DNA of 64,000 bases from Tianweitania sp. UT-5YL-CI-8 (lineage in GTDB: Bacteria > Pseudomonadota > Alphaproteobacteria > Rhizobiales > Rhizobiaceae). Position 1 is the stretch's first letter. Every line of letters begins with the position of its first letter. A model generated the notes under the pieces. It worked only from the letters and a program-made list of their open reading frames with translations. It made no database searches and was not told the origin of the DNA. The position numbers and the translations under genes are program-made. This document shows, piece by piece, positions 34,877 through 43,923 of this stretch. The stretch spans positions 216,314 through 280,313 of the forward strand of contig NZ_JASCRR010000005.1 of assembly GCF_030010215.1 (NCBI RefSeq), read 5' to 3'.

Positions 34877-36091
34877 ATGTCCGCTAACCCCTGGCTCACC
34901 ATCGTCGGCATCGGCGAGGACGGCATCTCAGGTCTCGGCGATGCGGCCAAGCAGGCCATTGCCGAAGCGGCCCATGTCTTCGGCGGCAAGCGCCACCTCG
35001 CTCTAGCGGAAAGCCTGATCACCGGCCAAGCACGACCCTGGCCGACACCCTTCGACACGGCGATGACGGAGGTCGTCTCCCTGCGCGGTCAATCCGTCGT
35101 GGTGCTGGCCTCGGGCGATCCGTTCCTGCACGGCGTTGGCGTCACTCTGTCGCGCCATGTGCTGCTTGACGAAACGCTTACCCTGCCCGCGCCCTCCGCC
35201 TTTTCGCTCGCCGCGTCCAGGCTCGGCTGGGCGCTGCAGGACATCGAGTCCGTCTCGCTGCACGGCCATGCCATCGACCTGGTCCGGCCGCTGCTGCATC
35301 CCGGCACGCGCATCATCGCCCTGACATCGGACGCGGAGGCACCCGAAGCCATCGCAGACCTTTTGGTGCAGGCCGGGTTCGGTGCTTCGCGGCTGACGCT
35401 GCTGGAAGCGTTGGGCGGCGCACAGGAACGCATCCGCACAGCTCTCGCGGAGCACTTCGCTCTCGAAAACATCAATCCGCTGAACGTCTTGGCCATCGAG
35501 CTTGAATCAAATCAGCAGGCGCGCATCCTGCCGCTGGCCTCGGGCCTCGTCGACAATCTTTTCGAGCATGACGGGCAGATCACCAAGCGCGAAATCCGTG
35601 CTGTCACGCTGTCGAGCCTTGCGCCGAGGCGCGGCGAACTTCTGTGGGACATCGGCGCGGGGTCCGGCTCCATCGGCATCGAATGGATGCTGTCGCACCC
35701 CTCGCTGCGCGCCATCGCCATCGAGGCACACGCGGAGCGCGCCGCCCGCATCCGCCGCAACGCCAGCCAATGCGGCGTGCCAGGCCTGATGCTAGTCGAG
35801 GGCAAAGCCCCCGAGGTGCTATCCGGCCTGCCCTCGCCGGACGCTATCTTCATCGGCGGCGGCGGCTCGGATAAAGGGGTGATGGATGCGGCGATTGCCG
35901 CGCTCAAGCCGGGCAGACGGCTGGTGGCCAACGCCGTGACGCTGGAGATGGAAGCGGTGCTGCTCACTGCCCACGCACAACACGGCGGCGAGTTGCTGCG
36001 CCTCGCCGTCTCGCGCGCGTCGCCCGTCGGCTCGATGACGGGCTGGCGCAGCGCCATGCCTGTCACGCAATGGGTCTGGGTGAAGCCATGA
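34877..36091 (+). CDS. cobL: Precorrin-6Y C5,15-methyltransferase (decarboxylating)
   Basis: About 404 aa, a natural fusion of CbiE-like and CbiT-like domains. The N-terminal domain starts NPWLTIVGIGEDGISGLGDA and has VVLASGDPFLHGVGVTLSRH; the C-terminal domain carries the SAM motif LLWDIGAGSGSIGIEWMLSH near residue 250. An ATG at 34856 would add seven residues. Overlaps cobE (ATGA). Confidence 0.93.
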   Translation: MSANPWLTIVGIGEDGISGLGDAAKQAIAEAAHVFGGKRHLALAESLITGQARPWPTPFDTAMTEVVSLRGQSVVVLASGDPFLHGVGVTLSRHVLLDETLTLPAPSAFSLAASRLGWALQDIESVSLHGHAIDLVRPLLHPGTRIIALTSDAEAPEAIADLLVQAGFGASRLTLLEALGGAQERIRTALAEHFALENINPLNVLAIELESNQQARILPLASGLVDNLFEHDGQITKREIRAVTLSSLAPRRGELLWDIGAGSGSIGIEWMLSHPSLRAIAIEAHAERAARIRRNASQCGVPGLMLVEGKAPEVLSGLPSPDAIFIGGGGSDKGVMDAAIAALKPGRRLVANAVTLEMEAVLLTAHAQHGGELLRLAVSRASPVGSMTGWRSAMPVTQWVWVKP

Positions 36092-36684
36092 TCGTGGCAG
36101 GGATCGGCAGCCGCAAGGGCGTGAGCGAAGCGGACGTGTTGGCTGCCATCGACGCTGCCTGCGCGGTCCATGGCGTGGATAGGGCTCATCTTTCGGCGCT
36201 GGCTACGACGGCGCACAAAGCAGCCGAACCCGCGATCCGGGCGGTGGCGAAAGCGCTGGGGATAAAGCTGGAAATCGTCGCCGACGAGCAGGCTGCTTCA
36301 GCCGAAACGCTGACGCGGTCGTCGCTGTCGCGCGATATCGCCGGAACCGCATCCGTCTCCGAGGCTGCGGCATTGGTTGCGGCTGGTTCCGGTGCACGGC
36401 TTCTGGGTCCGCGCTTGTCGCATGGCGGCGCAACCTGCGCGTTGGCGGTTTGTGAAACTATCTTTGATGAGGCCGGTGAAACCATCGCGCCCGACGTGCA
36501 GCACCCCCTCACCCGGCCTACGCTACGCTCGGCCACCATCTCCCCAAGGGGAGAGGAGAGTGATCAGCGTTGCGCCCATCCCTTCTCCCCAGCGGGGAGA
36601 AGGTGGCCCGAAGGGTCGGATGAGGGGGGCGGTTCAAGACCTCAGCCTTCCTTAGACACCGCCCCGCCTGGAGACCGGCCATGA
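36088..36684 (+). CDS. cobE: CobE/CbiG C-terminal-type protein with element-derived C-terminus
   Basis: 198 aa. Residues 1-138 match the CobE/GbiG_C family: [40 protein letters not shown] and [19 protein letters not shown]. From residue about 140 to 181 the sequence is encoded by a palindromic element ([20 protein letters not shown] and onward), followed by 17 residues to a stop that still overlaps the cobM start as ATGA. The real domain appears almost complete, so the element may simply extend the tail, or has displaced its last residues. CobE assists the aerobic pathway; its chemistry is not well defined. Confidence 0.88.
   Translation: MIVAGIGSRKGVSEADVLAAIDAACAVHGVDRAHLSALATTAHKAAEPAIRAVAKALGIKLEIVADEQAASAETLTRSSLSRDIAGTASVSEAAALVAAGSGARLLGPRLSHGGATCALAVCETIFDEAGETIAPDVQHPLTRPTLRSATISPRGEESDQRCAHPFSPAGRRWPEGSDEGGGSRPQPSLDTAPPGDRP
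36504..36629. repeat. Palindromic mosaic element, family B, inside cobE
   Basis: The left arm has CCCCCTCACCCGGCCTACGC; the right arm has CTTCTCCCCAGCGGGGAGAA, TGGCCCGAAGGGTCGGATGA and GGGGGG. It is read in a different frame from the family B copy inside cobN, so selection on the encoded peptide is unlikely. Confidence 0.87.
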
Positions 36685-37445
36685 CCGTGCATTTCATCGG
36701 CGCCGGGCCTGGCGCGGCGGATCTGATCACCGTGCGCGGGGCGAAGCTGCTCGGCGACTGTCCGGTTTGCCTCTATGCCGGTTCCATCGTTTCACCGGAC
36801 CTGTTGTCCTATTGCGATAGGGATACGCGGCTGGTCGACACCGCACCCCTGTCGCTGGACGAGATCGAGGCGGAGTATGTCTCAGCCCACAAGGCCGGGC
36901 ATGACGTGGCGCGGCTGCATTCGGGCGATCTGTCGGTGTGGAGCGCGGTGGCCGAGCAGATCAGGCGGCTAGACAGGCACGACATTCCCTACACGCTGAC
37001 GCCGGGCGTGCCGTCTTTCGCGGCGGCGGCAGCCGCGCTGAAGCGGGAACTGACCATTCCAGAAGTGGCGCAGAGCCTGGTTCTCACCCGAGTATCCGGC
37101 CGCGCCTCGAAAATGCCGGCACGGGAAACGCTGGCCACTTTCGGCCAGAGCGGCGCGACGCTGGCCATCCACCTTGCGATCCACGCCATCGACCGGATCG
37201 TCGAGGAATTGACCCCGCTTTATGGACCGGAATGCCCGGTCGCGGTGGTGTTCCGTGCCTCATGGCCTGACGAGCGCATCCTGCGCGCAACGCTTGGCAG
37301 CATCGCGGACAGGCTGGCCGCCGATCCCATCGAGCGCACCGCCATTGTATTTGTCGGGCCGTCGCTGGGAGCCGAGGGCTTTCGCGAGAGCTCGCTTTAC
37401 GACGCCACCTATCAGCGGCGCTTCCGGGGGCGCGAGGGATCATGA
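36681..37445 (+). CDS. cobM: Precorrin-4 C11-methyltransferase
   Basis: A 254-aa tetrapyrrole methylase with [40 protein letters not shown] and [20 protein letters not shown], the family order. The start is coupled to the cobE stop. Its last 34 bp overlap the 3' end of cbiD on the other strand. Confidence 0.95.
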   Translation: MTVHFIGAGPGAADLITVRGAKLLGDCPVCLYAGSIVSPDLLSYCDRDTRLVDTAPLSLDEIEAEYVSAHKAGHDVARLHSGDLSVWSAVAEQIRRLDRHDIPYTLTPGVPSFAAAAAALKRELTIPEVAQSLVLTRVSGRASKMPARETLATFGQSGATLAIHLAIHAIDRIVEELTPLYGPECPVAVVFRASWPDERILRATLGSIADRLAADPIERTAIVFVGPSLGAEGFRESSLYDATYQRRFRGREGS

Positions 37446-38527
37446 GACGGCGCGAACGGAGCATGGCCGCGCAGCCCGCCGTCGCGATCGAAGACGAGGA
37501 TTTCCAGCGCGATGTCGGGATGATCGAGCGCCGGCGCCGCCGTCTCCCAGGCGGCGGCGGCAATGGCGTCGCCGATCGGCACGCCCGCTTTCGTACACAG
37601 CGCGAAAGCTTCGGCCACGGTGTTGGCACTTACGATGCGCTGCGCCAGCACGGCGTCCGCGCCCGCCTGAACCGCAAGGGCGGCCAGCGTTTCCAGATCG
37701 GCCGAGCCGCGCTTGGAATGGACGTCGAGCATGCCTTGCGCCAGCTTGGTCATCTTGGCCACGCCGCCGGCAATGGTGACGCGGGGCACCGGGTGGGCGC
37801 GGATATATTTGAGCATGCCACCGACGAAGTCGCCCATGTCGATCAGCGCGACCTCGTGCAGGCTGTGGAACTGTTGCACTGCCATTTCAGATGCGTTGCC
37901 GGTGGAACCCGCGACATGGTCGAGCCCCATGGCGCGCGCCACGTCAATGCCGCGATGGATGGAGTGGATCCAGGCCGAGCAGGAATAGGGAATGACGATG
38001 CCTGTCGTGCCCAGGATCGAGATGCCGCCCAAAATGCCAAGGCGCGGATTGAGCGTCTTCAGCGCAATTTCCGCGCCGTCGGCCACCGACACCTCGACCT
38101 CGAAATCCGTCCCCTCGCCCGCGACCTCGGCAATCGCCTGCGCGATCATCTTGCGCGGCACGGGGTTGATCGAGGCTTCTCCCACCGGGATCGGCAGGCC
38201 GGGGCGCGTCACCGTGCCAACGCCCGGCCCGGCCTTGAAGGTGATGCCGCTGCCCTCAGCACCGCGCCGCACCGTGCTGGTCACGACAGCGCCATGGGTG
38301 ACGTCGGGATCGTCGCCGGCATCCTTGACGATACTTGCGGATGCGAAACCCTCGCCTTCCGCCGACTGTGCCAAAGCGAAACCCACCAGTTGTCCGCTTG
38401 GCAGGGAAATCTCCACCGGGTCGGGCAAGCCGTGTCCCAAAAGCGCCGCGCAGGCCGCCTTGGCCGCGGCCGTGGCGCAGGCCCCGGTCGTCCAGCCGCG
38501 GCGCAACGGTGTGTCTTCGCTGTTCAT
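37412..38527 (-). CDS. cbiD: CbiD-type precorrin-5B C1-methyltransferase
   Basis: A 371-aa CbiD protein, with [20 protein letters not shown] at the N-terminus, [20 protein letters not shown] and [20 protein letters not shown]. CbiD is the C-1 methylase named in the anaerobic pathway, whereas Paracoccus/Pseudomonas-type aerobic clusters use CobF; no cobF is present here beside cobG, so CbiD likely replaces it. I chose the ATG at 38527; an upstream start at 38563 is possible. Oriented against the operon, 53 bp from the divergent cobA. Confidence 0.93.
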   Translation of the reverse strand: MNSEDTPLRRGWTTGACATAAAKAACAALLGHGLPDPVEISLPSGQLVGFALAQSAEGEGFASASIVKDAGDDPDVTHGAVVTSTVRRGAEGSGITFKAGPGVGTVTRPGLPIPVGEASINPVPRKMIAQAIAEVAGEGTDFEVEVSVADGAEIALKTLNPRLGILGGISILGTTGIVIPYSCSAWIHSIHRGIDVARAMGLDHVAGSTGNASEMAVQQFHSLHEVALIDMGDFVGGMLKYIRAHPVPRVTIAGGVAKMTKLAQGMLDVHSKRGSADLETLAALAVQAGADAVLAQRIVSANTVAEAFALCTKAGVPIGDAIAAAAWETAAPALDHPDIALEILVFDRDGGLRGHAPFAPSHDPSRPRKRR

Positions 38528-38580
38528 GAGCCGATCTATAGGCTTGCCGAACGCCCTCGTCATCGGCGAAAGCGGGTTTC

Positions 38581-39369
38581 ATGACAGTTGAAAATGCCCT
38601 CGCCCGACTGAAGCTGAAGGAAACCGCGCTCGAACCCGGCCATGTCTGGCTGGCCGGCGCAGGTCCCGGCGATCCCGGCTGCCTGACGCTCGATGTGCTC
38701 TCCGCCCTCGATCAGGCGGACGCGCTGGTCTATGACGCGCTGGTCTCGCCCGATATCGTTGCTGTAGCCGTCAAGGCCGAGCTGTTCTTTGCCGGAAAGC
38801 GCGGCGGCAAACCGTCGATGAAGCAAGACGACATCACAGCGCTTCTGGTGAAGCTGGCCCGCCAAGGCCGCAAGGTGGTGCGGCTCAAGGGCGGCGACCC
38901 CTACATCTTCGGGCGCGGCGGCGAGGAAGCGCTGGCTCTGGTGCGCGAGAACATCCCCTTCCGCGTTCTGCCCGGAATCACTGCCGCCTTCGGCGCGCTG
39001 GCCGCCGTCGGCATCCCCACCACCATGCGCGGCATCAACAAGGCGATCACACTGGCTACCGGGCATGCCGCCGACCTCGATGACGACGATCTCGACTGGG
39101 CAGCGCTTGCCCGCACCGGCCAGCCGCTGGTCGTCTATATGGGCCTCGCCACTTTGCCGGCCATCGTACGCCGCCTCGCATTAGGTGGGCTTGCCGCCGA
39201 CACGCCGGTCGCGATCGTCGAAAGCGCCACCACGCCCGCTGAGCGCGTGCTGATCGGCACGCTGGGCGACATTGCCGAACGCGCCAAGGCCGAAGGCATG
39301 GCCTCGCCCTCGCTGGTGGTGGTCGGCCACATCGTCTCGATGCGTTCCGAACTGTTGGGCCAGCCATGA
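38581..39369 (+). CDS. cobA: Uroporphyrinogen-III C-methyltransferase
   Basis: A 262-aa single-domain SUMT producing precorrin-2, the entry step of corrinoid synthesis. WLAGAGPGDPGCLTLDVLSA, YDALVSPDIV, and RLKGGDPYIFGRGGEEALAL followed by FRVLPGITAAFGALAAVGIP are diagnostic. No CysG-type dehydrogenase/chelatase domain is attached. The end overlaps cobB (ATGA). Confidence 0.95.
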   Translation: MTVENALARLKLKETALEPGHVWLAGAGPGDPGCLTLDVLSALDQADALVYDALVSPDIVAVAVKAELFFAGKRGGKPSMKQDDITALLVKLARQGRKVVRLKGGDPYIFGRGGEEALALVRENIPFRVLPGITAAFGALAAVGIPTTMRGINKAITLATGHAADLDDDDLDWAALARTGQPLVVYMGLATLPAIVRRLALGGLAADTPVAIVESATTPAERVLIGTLGDIAERAKAEGMASPSLVVVGHIVSMRSELLGQP

Positions 39370-40679
39370 AGGCGCGCGGGCTGATCATCGGCGCACCGCG
39401 TTCGGGTTCGGGCAAGACCAGCGTCACCATCGGCCTGCTGCGCGCGCTGGCACGGCGCGGGCTGAAGGTGCGCGGCGCGAAATCCGGCCCCGACTATATC
39501 GATCCCGGCTTTCACGCCGCCGCAACCGGCCTGCCCGGCACCAATCTCGACAGTTGGGCGATGCCGCCGGCCTTGCTGAACGCACTGGCCGCCAATGCCG
39601 CTCGCGACACTGACATTGTCATCCTCGAAAGCGCCATGGGCCTGTTCGACGGCATTCCCGCGCCGCAAGGCCGTTCGGGCGCCGCGGCCGACCTCGCCCG
39701 GCTCTATGGCCTGCCGGTCCTGCTGGTGCTCGACGTGTCGGGTCAGTCGCAGACAGCGGCGGCCGTGGCCAAGGGCTTTGCCACCTACGACCCCGCCGTT
39801 CGCATTGCCGGTGTTGTTCTCAACCGACTTGGCAGCGAACGCCACCGGACGCTCGCCAGCGACGCCATCGAAGCCATTGGGCTACCCGTCGTCGGCGGCA
39901 TCTTGCGGGATCCCACGCTCAGCCTGCCCGAACGGCATCTCGGCCTCGTCCAGGCAGAGGAGCATGGCGACCTGCAAGCGCATCTCGACCGGTTGGCCGA
40001 CATGGCCGAAGCCTCGCTGGACATCGACGCCATCCTGGCCCTGGCGACGCCGCTGCAACCGCAGATAGGGCAACCGGCCATCGCCCTGCCGCCGCCGGGG
40101 CAGCGTATCGCGCTGGCGCAGGACGCGGCCTTCACCTTTCTCTATCCGCACATCCGCGCCCAATGGCAGGCGGCGGGGGCGGAACTCGTGCCGTTTTCGC
40201 CGCTGGCCAATGAGATCCCGGCAAGCGATTGCGACGTCTGCTGGCTTCCCGGCGGTTATCCCGAATTGCATGCCGGACGGCTTGCCGGCAATGCCCGCTT
40301 CCTTGAAGGCACCCGCGCCTTTGCCGCGCAAAAGCCCGTCCATGGCGAGTGCGGCGGCTTCATGGTGCTGGGCGAAAGCATCGAGGATGCCGAAGGCCAC
40401 ACCCATGCCATGCTCGGCCTGCTGGGCCATGCCACCAGCTTCGCCCAGCGCAAGATGAACTTGGGCTACCGCCAGGCGACGCTTGGCCTGGACTGCGCCA
40501 TCGGCAAAGCCGGCGAGACGATACGCGGCCACGAATTCCATTATGCTCGCGTGACGGTCGCCGGACAGGACGAGCCCCTGGGCGACATCGCCGACGGACA
40601 AGGCAAGCCGCTCGGCACGTTCGGCGGCCGGCGCGGGCTGGTCGGCGGCACCTTCTTCCACGCCATTGCGAGGGCATGA
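39366..40679 (+). CDS. cobB: Hydrogenobyrinate/cobyrinate a,c-diamide synthase
   Basis: A 437-aa glutamine-dependent amidotransferase. The N-terminal domain has the P-loop GAPRSGSGKTSVTIGLLRAL and SGPDYIDPGFH; the C-terminal class I-like glutaminase domain has the nucleophile in VHGECGGFMVLGESIEDAEG. It amidates the a and c side chains before cobalt insertion. It follows cobA with ATGA and ends 3 nt before cobS. Confidence 0.95.
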   Translation: MKARGLIIGAPRSGSGKTSVTIGLLRALARRGLKVRGAKSGPDYIDPGFHAAATGLPGTNLDSWAMPPALLNALAANAARDTDIVILESAMGLFDGIPAPQGRSGAAADLARLYGLPVLLVLDVSGQSQTAAAVAKGFATYDPAVRIAGVVLNRLGSERHRTLASDAIEAIGLPVVGGILRDPTLSLPERHLGLVQAEEHGDLQAHLDRLADMAEASLDIDAILALATPLQPQIGQPAIALPPPGQRIALAQDAAFTFLYPHIRAQWQAAGAELVPFSPLANEIPASDCDVCWLPGGYPELHAGRLAGNARFLEGTRAFAAQKPVHGECGGFMVLGESIEDAEGHTHAMLGLLGHATSFAQRKMNLGYRQATLGLDCAIGKAGETIRGHEFHYARVTVAGQDEPLGDIADGQGKPLGTFGGRRGLVGGTFFHAIARA

Positions 40680-40682
40680 GCG

Positions 40683-41441
40683 ATGGCGGGCCTCAAGACG
40701 ATCGCCGGCGACATTGCCATCGGCATGGTCTTCTTCAGCCGCCTGCCGCTGCCGCATTTCGTGGTCAAGGACCGGACATTGGGCGACGCCATCTGGTCCG
40801 CACCCATCGTCGGGCTGGCCGTGGCCCTCATCGCGGGCGGTGTCTACGCAACGGGATGGTGGCTGGGGTTGGCCGCTGGCCCTGCCGCAGCACTGGCGCT
40901 CGCCGGAGCCATGCTGGCTACCGGCTGCCTGCATGAGGACGGCTTGTCCGACACCGCCGACGGATTCGGCGGCGGGCGGACCAAGGAGCGCAAGCTCGAG
41001 ATCATGCATGACAGTCGCGTCGGCACCTATGGCGCGGCCGCCTTGCTTCTCGCCGTGCTGCTTCGGTGGAGTGCGCTCGCGGCAATCGCCACGCCCGGCT
41101 CGGTCTTCCTGGCGCTTCTTGTGGCCCACACCGCCTCACGCGCTGCCATGCCTTTGTTCATGGTCGCTCTGCCGCAGGCGCGCAATGAGGGGCTTTCGGT
41201 CACGGTCGGGAGCGTCTCTGAAGCCACAGCGGCAATCGCGGCGGCTATCGGCCTCGCCGCCCTGCTGCTGCTTGGCGCCGAGGGCCTGCTGGTCTCGGTT
41301 CTCGTTCTCTCGGTCCTCTTCCTCGCCTTCCGCCGCCTCTGCATCGCCCAGATCGGCGGCCTGACCGGCGACACCATCGGCGCCTGGCAGCAGATCGCCG
41401 AGATCGCGCTTCTGCTCATCGCATCCGCAATCCTGACCTGA
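40683..41441 (+). CDS. cobS: Adenosylcobinamide-GDP ribazoletransferase (cobalamin synthase; cobV in Paracoccus naming)
   Basis: A 252-aa integral membrane enzyme joining adenosylcobinamide-GDP and alpha-ribazole. FFSRLPLPHF near the N-terminus, the acidic cluster LHEDGLSDTADGFGGGRTKE near residue 80, and IMHDSRVGTYGAAALLLAVL are the family signature; six or seven helices follow. Confidence 0.94.
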   Translation: MAGLKTIAGDIAIGMVFFSRLPLPHFVVKDRTLGDAIWSAPIVGLAVALIAGGVYATGWWLGLAAGPAAALALAGAMLATGCLHEDGLSDTADGFGGGRTKERKLEIMHDSRVGTYGAAALLLAVLLRWSALAAIATPGSVFLALLVAHTASRAAMPLFMVALPQARNEGLSVTVGSVSEATAAIAAAIGLAALLLLGAEGLLVSVLVLSVLFLAFRRLCIAQIGGLTGDTIGAWQQIAEIALLLIASAILT

Positions 41442-41465
41442 TTCTGTTTCGGAGTTCCTCGCGCC

Positions 41466-42476
41466 ATGGCTTTCAAAACGTTCGACGAATTGCGCATGGC
41501 ATGCATCGACCTGCCCGCCGGCAGCGACAGCGCGGCGGAGGCCGTGGCACAGCGCCAAGACACGCTCACCAAGCCGCAGGGCAGCCTCGGACGGCTGGAA
41601 ACCATCGCTGCCTGGCTGGCGCGCTGGCAGGGCCGCGACATGCCCAAGCTGGAGAAGGTCAACATCATCGTCTTTGCCGGCAACCATGGCGTCACCGCGC
41701 AAGGTGTCTCCGCCTTCCCCTCGGAGGTGACAGTGCAGATGGTTGCCAATTTCGCGCATGGGGGTGCCGCCATCAACCAGCTGGCGCGGGCGGCTGGAGC
41801 GGAGCTCGACGTCATCGCGCTCGATCTCGACCGCCCCACCGGCGATTTCACGCAAGAGCCGGCGATGGACGAGGCCGATTTCCTCGCTGCCGTCTCGACC
41901 GGCTACGATGCTGTCAAGCCCGGCACAGACCTGATCGGCTTCGGCGAAATGGGCATCGGCAATACGACACCCGCAGCGGCCATCGCAGCAGGCCTGTTCG
42001 GCGGCAGCGGCCGCGATTGGGCCGGACGCGGCACCGGCGTCGACGATGCCGGCCTGGGCCGCAAGGCCACGGCCATCGACGCCGGCCTGCAGCGCCACGC
42101 GGAAAAGCTGTCCGATCCGCTGGCTATCGCAGCAAGCCTCGGCGGCCGCGAACTGGCTGCCATCCTGGGAGCTGTTCTCGCGGCTCGGAAGCATGGCATC
42201 CCGGTGCTGCTGGACGGCTTCGTCTGCACGGCGGCGGCGGCACCGCTGGCGCGCCTGCATCGCGACGGATTGGCTCATACGCTCTCGGCGCATGTCTCGG
42301 CGGAAGCCGGCCATCGCCGGCTGCTGGGCGAGTTGGAGCTTACGCCCCTGCTCGACCTCGGCATGCGGCTGGGCGAAGGATCGGGCGCCTGCCTGGCGAT
42401 CAACATCGTGCGGTCGGCGTTGGAATGTCATTCCCGCATGGCCAGTTTTGCCGAGGCCGGTGTTTCGGACAAGTAG
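41466..42476 (+). CDS. cobT: Nicotinate-nucleotide--dimethylbenzimidazole phosphoribosyltransferase (cobU in Paracoccus naming)
   Basis: A 336-aa enzyme making alpha-ribazole-5'-phosphate for the lower ligand. LTKPQGSLGRLETIAAWLAR, NIIVFAGNHGVTAQGVSAFP and GEMGIGNTTPAAAIAAGLFG are conserved, with the catalytic Glu in the C-terminal LRLGEGSGACLA-like segment (MRLGEGSGACLAINIVRSAL). Last gene of the cobalamin group. Confidence 0.95.
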   Translation: MAFKTFDELRMACIDLPAGSDSAAEAVAQRQDTLTKPQGSLGRLETIAAWLARWQGRDMPKLEKVNIIVFAGNHGVTAQGVSAFPSEVTVQMVANFAHGGAAINQLARAAGAELDVIALDLDRPTGDFTQEPAMDEADFLAAVSTGYDAVKPGTDLIGFGEMGIGNTTPAAAIAAGLFGGSGRDWAGRGTGVDDAGLGRKATAIDAGLQRHAEKLSDPLAIAASLGGRELAAILGAVLAARKHGIPVLLDGFVCTAAAAPLARLHRDGLAHTLSAHVSAEAGHRRLLGELELTPLLDLGMRLGEGSGACLAINIVRSALECHSRMASFAEAGVSDK

Positions 42477-42491
42477 GCATACGCCGCTTCT

Positions 42492-42507
42492 TCGAAATCG
42501 ATTTCGA
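42492..42507. repeat. Perfect 16-bp palindrome after cobT
   Basis: TCGAAATCGATTTCGA is a perfect palindrome 15 bp after the cobT stop, with no poly-T. It may be a protein-binding site or part of a weak terminator hairpin; the sequence alone does not decide. Confidence 0.4.
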
Positions 42508-42515
42508 CGCGATCA

Positions 42516-42564
42516 GGAATATTATTCCGGTTAGCGCCGCGAAATTGGAGTGGAATTTTATTCT
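42516..42564 (+). promoter_or_regulatory. Two related palindromes upstream of the sulfate transporter operon
   Basis: GGAATATTATTCC (42516-42528) and GGAATTTTATTCT (42552-42564) are two copies of GGAAT-N-TTATTC/T, 36 bp apart, upstream of the likely promoter. Repeated dyads of this type suggest a dimeric transcription factor that controls sulfate uptake. The regulator is not identified. Confidence 0.5.
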
Positions 42565-42598
42565 AATCGCCTTGGCAGCTTCCCTCTGCCTACCGAAA

Positions 42599-42626
42599 TT
42601 GCAGCGCGACGCGTATTCTTTATACA
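42599..42626 (+). promoter_or_regulatory. Likely promoter of sbp-cysTWA
   Basis: TTGCAG (42599-42604) and TATACA (42621-42626) are 16 bp apart, about 28 bp before the sbp start codon, and follow the paired palindromes. Fits the sigma-70-type alphaproteobacterial pattern. Confidence 0.45.
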
Positions 42627-42654
42627 ACAGCAATTCGCTTTTTAGGGACATCTT

Positions 42655-43641
42655 ATGAAACGCCTGCTTCTGGTCGGGGCCGCCCTCGCCGCCATTCTCG
42701 CCGCGCCGCTTCAGGCGCAGGCCGCCGACAAACTTCTCAACGCCTCCTACGACGTGGCGCGCGAACTGTTCGTCCAGGTCAACGCCGCCTTCGTCAAGGC
42801 GCATCCGGGTGTTACCATCGACCAGTCGCATGCCGGCACGTCCAAGCAGGCCCGCGCCATCGTCGAAGGTCTTGAAGCCGACGTCGTCACCTTCAACCAG
42901 GTCACCGACATTTCCTTCCTCGTGAAGAACGGCTTCGTCTCCGACGACTGGCAGAACGATTTCCCCAACAAGGCGTCGCCGTTCTACTCGCTGTCCTCCT
43001 TCCTCGTGCGCGCCGGCAACCCCAAGAACATCAAGGACTGGAGCGATCTCGTTCGCGATGACGTGAAGGTGGTGTTCCCGAACCCCAAGACCTCGGGCAA
43101 TGCGCGCTACACCTATCTGGCGGCCACCGCCTACGCCAAGGAAGCCTTCAACAACGACGACGCCAAGGTGAAGGAATTCGTCACCAAGCTGTTCGACAAC
43201 GTTCCGGTGTTCGACACCGGCGGCCGTGCAGCCACCACCACCTTCGTCGAGCGCGAGATCGGCGACGTGCTGATCACTTTCGAATCCGAGACCACCGGCA
43301 TCCGCAAGGAGTTCGGTGCAGACAAGTTCGACGCGGTGGTGCCGTCCGTCAGCCTGCTCGCGGAATTTCCTGTCGCCGTCGTTGACAAGGTTGTCGAGAA
43401 GCGCGGCTCGCGCGATCTCGCCAAGACCTATCTCGACTTCCTCTACACGCCGGAAGGCCAGAAGATCGCCGCTGAAAACGGCAACCGCGTGCATGACGAA
43501 GCCATTGCCGGCGAGTTCAAGGACAACTTCCCCAATGTCCGCCTCGTGACCGTTGAAGACGTGTTCGGCGGTTGGGACGCGGTGCAGAAGGACCACTTCG
43601 CCGAGGGCGCTCTGCTCGACCAAATCTACGGCAAGCGTTGA
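42655..43641 (+). CDS. sbp: Sulfate/thiosulfate ABC transporter periplasmic binding protein
   Basis: 328 aa with a Sec signal peptide (MKRLLLVGAALAAILAAPLQ, cleavage near AQAA). The mature protein has DVARELFVQVNAAFVKAHPG, SHAGTSKQARAIVEGLEADV and NPKTSGNARYTYLAATAYAK, the anion-binding pattern of the Sbp/CysP family. First gene of an importer with cysT, cysW and cysA. Sbp versus CysP cannot be decided from sequence. Confidence 0.93.
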   Translation: MKRLLLVGAALAAILAAPLQAQAADKLLNASYDVARELFVQVNAAFVKAHPGVTIDQSHAGTSKQARAIVEGLEADVVTFNQVTDISFLVKNGFVSDDWQNDFPNKASPFYSLSSFLVRAGNPKNIKDWSDLVRDDVKVVFPNPKTSGNARYTYLAATAYAKEAFNNDDAKVKEFVTKLFDNVPVFDTGGRAATTTFVEREIGDVLITFESETTGIRKEFGADKFDAVVPSVSLLAEFPVAVVDKVVEKRGSRDLAKTYLDFLYTPEGQKIAAENGNRVHDEAIAGEFKDNFPNVRLVTVEDVFGGWDAVQKDHFAEGALLDQIYGKR

Positions 43642-43733
43642 TCTTATCGCCCTTTTCGGGTTGATGACCGGCAGGCTTAAAGCCTGCCGGTTTGTTTGTG
43701 TTCCTGGACTTACATAAATGTCTACAATGCCCA

Positions 43734-43887
43734 CCCCCCTCTGCCCTGCCGGGCATCTCCCCCTCAAGGAGGGAGATTGGATGTCATGGTTGCCTTCGCC
43801 AACGGCCGACGCTGGCGAATTAAGCGAGCCTTCGAGATTTCCAATCTCCCGCCTTGAGGGGGAGATGCCCGGCAGGGCAGAGGGGGG
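43734..43887. repeat. Palindromic mosaic element, family A, between sbp and cysT
   Basis: Outer arms CCCCCCTCTGCCCTGCCGGG and CCCGGCAGGGCAGAGGGGGG are perfect inverses; inner arms CATCTCCCCCTCAAGGAGGG and CCGCCTTGAGGGGGAGATG also pair. The centre differs from the other family A copies. As an extended hairpin in the transcript right after sbp it may protect the upstream mRNA, raising binding-protein yield over the membrane subunits; that is inference. Confidence 0.9.
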
Positions 43888-43923
43888 TGAGGAAGCATCC
43901 ATCGCCGATCAGGGGCGTTGCGC

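Noticed and set aside
42492..42507. The palindrome TCGAAATCGATTTCGA as a cobT terminator
   Set aside because: No T-run follows, so it was left as a palindrome of unknown role.
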